From positions 1,652,001 through 1,716,000 of the forward strand of contig NC_012526.1 of assembly GCF_000020685.1 (NCBI RefSeq): DNA of 64,000 bases, in the 5' to 3' direction. A model generated the notes under the pieces. That model worked only from the letters and a program-made list of their open reading frames with translations. It searched no databases and was not told the origin of the DNA. Positions 62,200 through 64,000 of the stretch are shown here, in pieces. Within the stretch, counting starts at the first letter, position 1, and every line of letters begins with the position of its first letter. The stretch is from Deinococcus deserti VCD115 (GTDB lineage: Bacteria > Deinococcota > Deinococci > Deinococcales > Deinococcaceae). A program made the position numbers and the translations under genes.

Positions 62200-63473
62200 A
62201 GTTCGCCCTTGTAGGCCAGATCAAGCAGTTCGACCGTGTGCATGACCGGCACCCGGCTGCCCTGCCGGCGCACGTGACTTTGAATCTGGGTGTGGCAACC
62301 GATGTTGCCGCTGACGACCAGATCCGGCTGGGTGCCCAGGATATGGCCAGCCTTGCGGGCTCCGAGCTGTGAAGCCAGTTCCGGCTGCTCCAGGTTGTAG
62401 GTTCCGGCTGAGCCGCAGCACAGGTCGCCTTCCGGAATTTCAATGACCTCTACGCCGGGAATGGAGCGCAGCAGCTGACGGGGCGCCATACGGACGCCCT
62501 GCGCGTGCGCCAGATGGCAGGCGTCGTGATAGGCGACCTTCAGCGGGCGCGAAGCAGGCATGGGCGCTGTCAGGTCACCGCTGCGCAGCAGGCCGTAGAG
62601 ATACTCGCTGATGTCCTGCACCTTGGCAGAAAAGGCCCGGGCCTGCGCTTCGTCGGGCAGCCCATGCAGCACAGCCGGATACTCCTTGAGGCCGGCGCCG
62701 CAACCGGCGGCGTTGGACAAGATGGCGTCGTAGTCATCAGGGTTGAAGGCCTTCAGGTTGGCGCGGACCAGTTTGAGGGCCTCGTCCCGTGCGCCGGTGT
62801 GCAGCGCCGCAGCTCCGCAGCAGCCCTGGCCTTCCGGGATGACGACCTCGATTCCGTTGCGCGCCAGCACCCGCAGGGTCGCCGCGTTGAAATTGGGGGC
62901 CAGCGCCTGCTGTGCGCAGCCCACGAGAAACGCTACGCGGCCCCGGCGGGGTCCCTGTGCGGGCGTCAACGCTGGACTGGGCTGCATGGCCGGCACCGAT
63001 TCAGGCAGCAGGTCAAGGGGCGCCCGAAGTGCTGCGGGCAGCATGGGCCCCAATGGTTTGGCGTACTGTCCCACGCGGGCGGCCACGCTGAACAGCTTGG
63101 GCGCCGGCAGGGCCTTGAGAATGGCGAAGCGTTTGGCCCGGTCCAGCGGAGAGCGCTGGCGCTGCGGCTCACTCCATCCCCGGAACGCGGTGATCAGTTC
63201 GCCGTACGGCACCCCACTGGGACAGGCGCTGACACAGCCCAGGCAACCCAGACAGCGGTCCAGGTGGGGTGCGGCGTCCTCCAGAGGAAGGGCTCTTTCA
63301 AGGACTTCCTTCATCAGGACAATGCGCCCGCGTGGGCTGTCCATCTCGTCACCAAGGAGCGTATACGTTGGGCAGGCAGGCAGACAAAAGCCGCAGTGCA
63401 CGCAGGCGTCGACGCCATGCGCCATCACCTCGCCCTGGGGGCCGATCTGCAGCACCGGAATGTCGTGGTTCAA
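62196..63473 (-). CDS. glcF: Glycolate oxidase iron-sulfur subunit GlcF
   Basis: 425 residues. Two [4Fe-4S] sets: Cys24, 27, 30, 34 ([11 protein letters not shown]) and Cys74, 77, 80, 84 ([11 protein letters not shown]). Two CCG domains follow: [11 protein letters not shown] and [10 protein letters not shown] with [12 protein letters not shown]. Passes electrons from GlcD/E to the membrane quinone pool. Start TTG 63473 is supported by the distance to the first cluster and by an AGG 8 nt upstream; no ATG or GTG fits except one at codon 16 or 17, very close to the first Cys. A 5-codon leader frame ends in the start codon. Confidence 0.93.
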   Translation of the reverse strand: MNHDIPVLQIGPQGEVMAHGVDACVHCGFCLPACPTYTLLGDEMDSPRGRIVLMKEVLERALPLEDAAPHLDRCLGCLGCVSACPSGVPYGELITAFRGWSEPQRQRSPLDRAKRFAILKALPAPKLFSVAARVGQYAKPLGPMLPAALRAPLDLLPESVPAMQPSPALTPAQGPRRGRVAFLVGCAQQALAPNFNAATLRVLARNGIEVVIPEGQGCCGAAALHTGARDEALKLVRANLKAFNPDDYDAILSNAAGCGAGLKEYPAVLHGLPDEAQARAFSAKVQDISEYLYGLLRSGDLTAPMPASRPLKVAYHDACHLAHAQGVRMAPRQLLRSIPGVEVIEIPEGDLCCGSAGTYNLEQPELASQLGARKAGHILGTQPDLVVSGNIGCHTQIQSHVRRQGSRVPVMHTVELLDLAYKGEL

Positions 63474-63499
63474 AGGCCGGACCTCATGCGCCCAGGATA
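63470..63499 (-). promoter_or_regulatory. glcF promoter and leader mini-ORF
   Basis: TATCCT (63499-63494) is 6 nt before an ATG at 63487 that opens a frame of five codons (MRSGL) whose TGA overlaps the TTG start of glcF. This is the arrangement of a coupled leader peptide on a leaderless mRNA. Confidence 0.45.
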
Positions 63500-63878
63500 G
63501 GCCGGGCAGCCGGGACCACAGGGTGTCTGAAACCTCACTGAACTAGGCGACAGTGAAATCCGCAGCCCGTGCGCTCGTAAGGCAGCTCAGGTTCTGGACA
63601 GATAGCCGCAGCGCAGACTCGGGCGGGTGAGCACCTTTCCCTGCCCCTGTCTGTCCTTGATCTGATTCCGGTGCCTTCAGGACACGCCGCGGCCGCTCCT
63701 GTGAGAGGGTCGCTGCAGCTGGCCCAGTATGCCGAAGCTCCGGTCTATCCGCGTGATCTGTGCTCCCACCCAGGCGGAAAACAGGCTCTGCCACTTGGCC
63801 TGATGGTGCTGCGGCTGCGCCGGGGTGATGCCGGTCCTTTCGGAGCGTCGGTTGCACCTACAGGCCTGACAGACCGCG
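63500..63878. other. Intergenic region without a recognisable gene
   Basis: About 380 nt. Open frames on both strands have no recognisable domain and unlikely composition; no terminator with a T-run seen after the partial gene at 63879. Confidence 0.4.
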
Positions 63879-64000
63879 TTACTCGAACTCAGCTCGCTTG
63901 GGCTCTGGAAGCCGGTAGGCGATCATGGCGCTGGGAATGAGCAGCGCCAGGCTGGCCATAGCTGCAGCCTGTGGGGTCGTCACGTCAGCCAGGGCACCCA
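63879..64000 (-). CDS. C-terminal end of a membrane protein (partial)
   Basis: Only the last 39 codons are in the window; the frame is open through the right edge. It reads GALADVTTPQAAA, then a hydrophobic helix MASLALLIPSAMIAYRL, then the charged cytoplasmic tail PEPKRAEFE and TAA (63881-63879). This looks like the last helix and tail of a major-facilitator-type transporter. Family cannot be settled from this fragment. Confidence 0.7.
   Translation of the reverse strand, partial: GALADVTTPQAAAMASLALLIPSAMIAYRLPEPKRAEFE

Noticed and set aside
63543..63857. 104-codon minus-strand frame and an 89-codon plus-strand frame upstream of glcF
   Set aside because: Composition is unlike the proteins of this genome, they overlap each other, and neither has a ribosome site or a TANNNT box.

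Overview
The window is GC-rich chromosomal DNA and reads as the core chromosome of a Deinococcus species. The signs are a RecO, PRODH and P5C dehydrogenase of Deinococcus type, a membrane Ser/Thr kinase with a beta-propeller resembling RqkA, bacillithiol synthesis (BshC), the alpha-aminoadipate lysine route (homocitrate synthase), and a very frequent TANNNT -10 box placed 6-8 nt before the start codon (leaderless transcription, as reported for Deinococcus deserti). Species cannot be fixed from sequence alone. I saw no tRNA, rRNA, CRISPR array, intact insertion sequence or prophage.

Layout, left to right. 1-3.5 kb: NAD synthesis operon nadB-nadC-nadA. 3.6-4.8 kb: icd on the minus strand, convergent, sharing a terminator. 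5.0 kb: small hydrophilic protein A. 5.36-12.3 kb: a tightly overlapping operon of two sugar ABC permeases, a degenerate NUDIX protein, an FAD oxidoreductase, an alpha/beta hydrolase, a DUF4127 protein and a zinc-less ROK kinase; this is a candidate undescribed catabolic module. 12.4-16.5 kb: an aldehyde dehydrogenase of P5C-dehydrogenase type, tandem DinB-fold proteins, a class-III aminotransferase. 16.5-25.9 kb: WecG/TagA glycosyltransferase, CRP-family regulator, bshC, ftsY, glutaredoxin-like protein plus Ser/Thr kinase, a divergent unknown 598-residue protein, a GT2 glycosyltransferase. 26.0-30.0 kb: proC, prmA-rsmE, recO, a zinc-finger protein.

30.1-33.9 kb: small protein B (related to A), then gntR-PRODH-P5CDH for proline degradation, with a perfect 20-bp palindrome over the gntR promoter. 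33.9-37.8 kb: AT-richer intergenic DNA with a possible gene stub, then a minus-strand series: CrtI-like desaturase, UbiA prenyltransferase, two tandem phosphoribosyltransferases. 38.3-45.6 kb: sulfur assimilation cluster DUF4395-sir-cysC-cysH-sat-ssuA-ssuC-ssuB. 46.1-52.3 kb: MATE exporter, homocitrate synthase, PhzF-like protein with BenE-type permease, rlmN. 52.4-57.9 kb: overlapping TPR-SPOR-rex-lipoprotein operon. 57.9-64 kb: secreted cyclic nucleotidase, glycolate oxidase operon glcF-glcD-glcE, and the 3' end of a membrane protein running off the right edge.

Genes within each block mostly overlap by 4 nt (ATGA, GTGA or TTGA), which indicates translational coupling. Convergent blocks are separated by strong palindromic terminators. 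Start codons were chosen using either a Shine-Dalgarno sequence or a TANNNT box 6-8 nt upstream.
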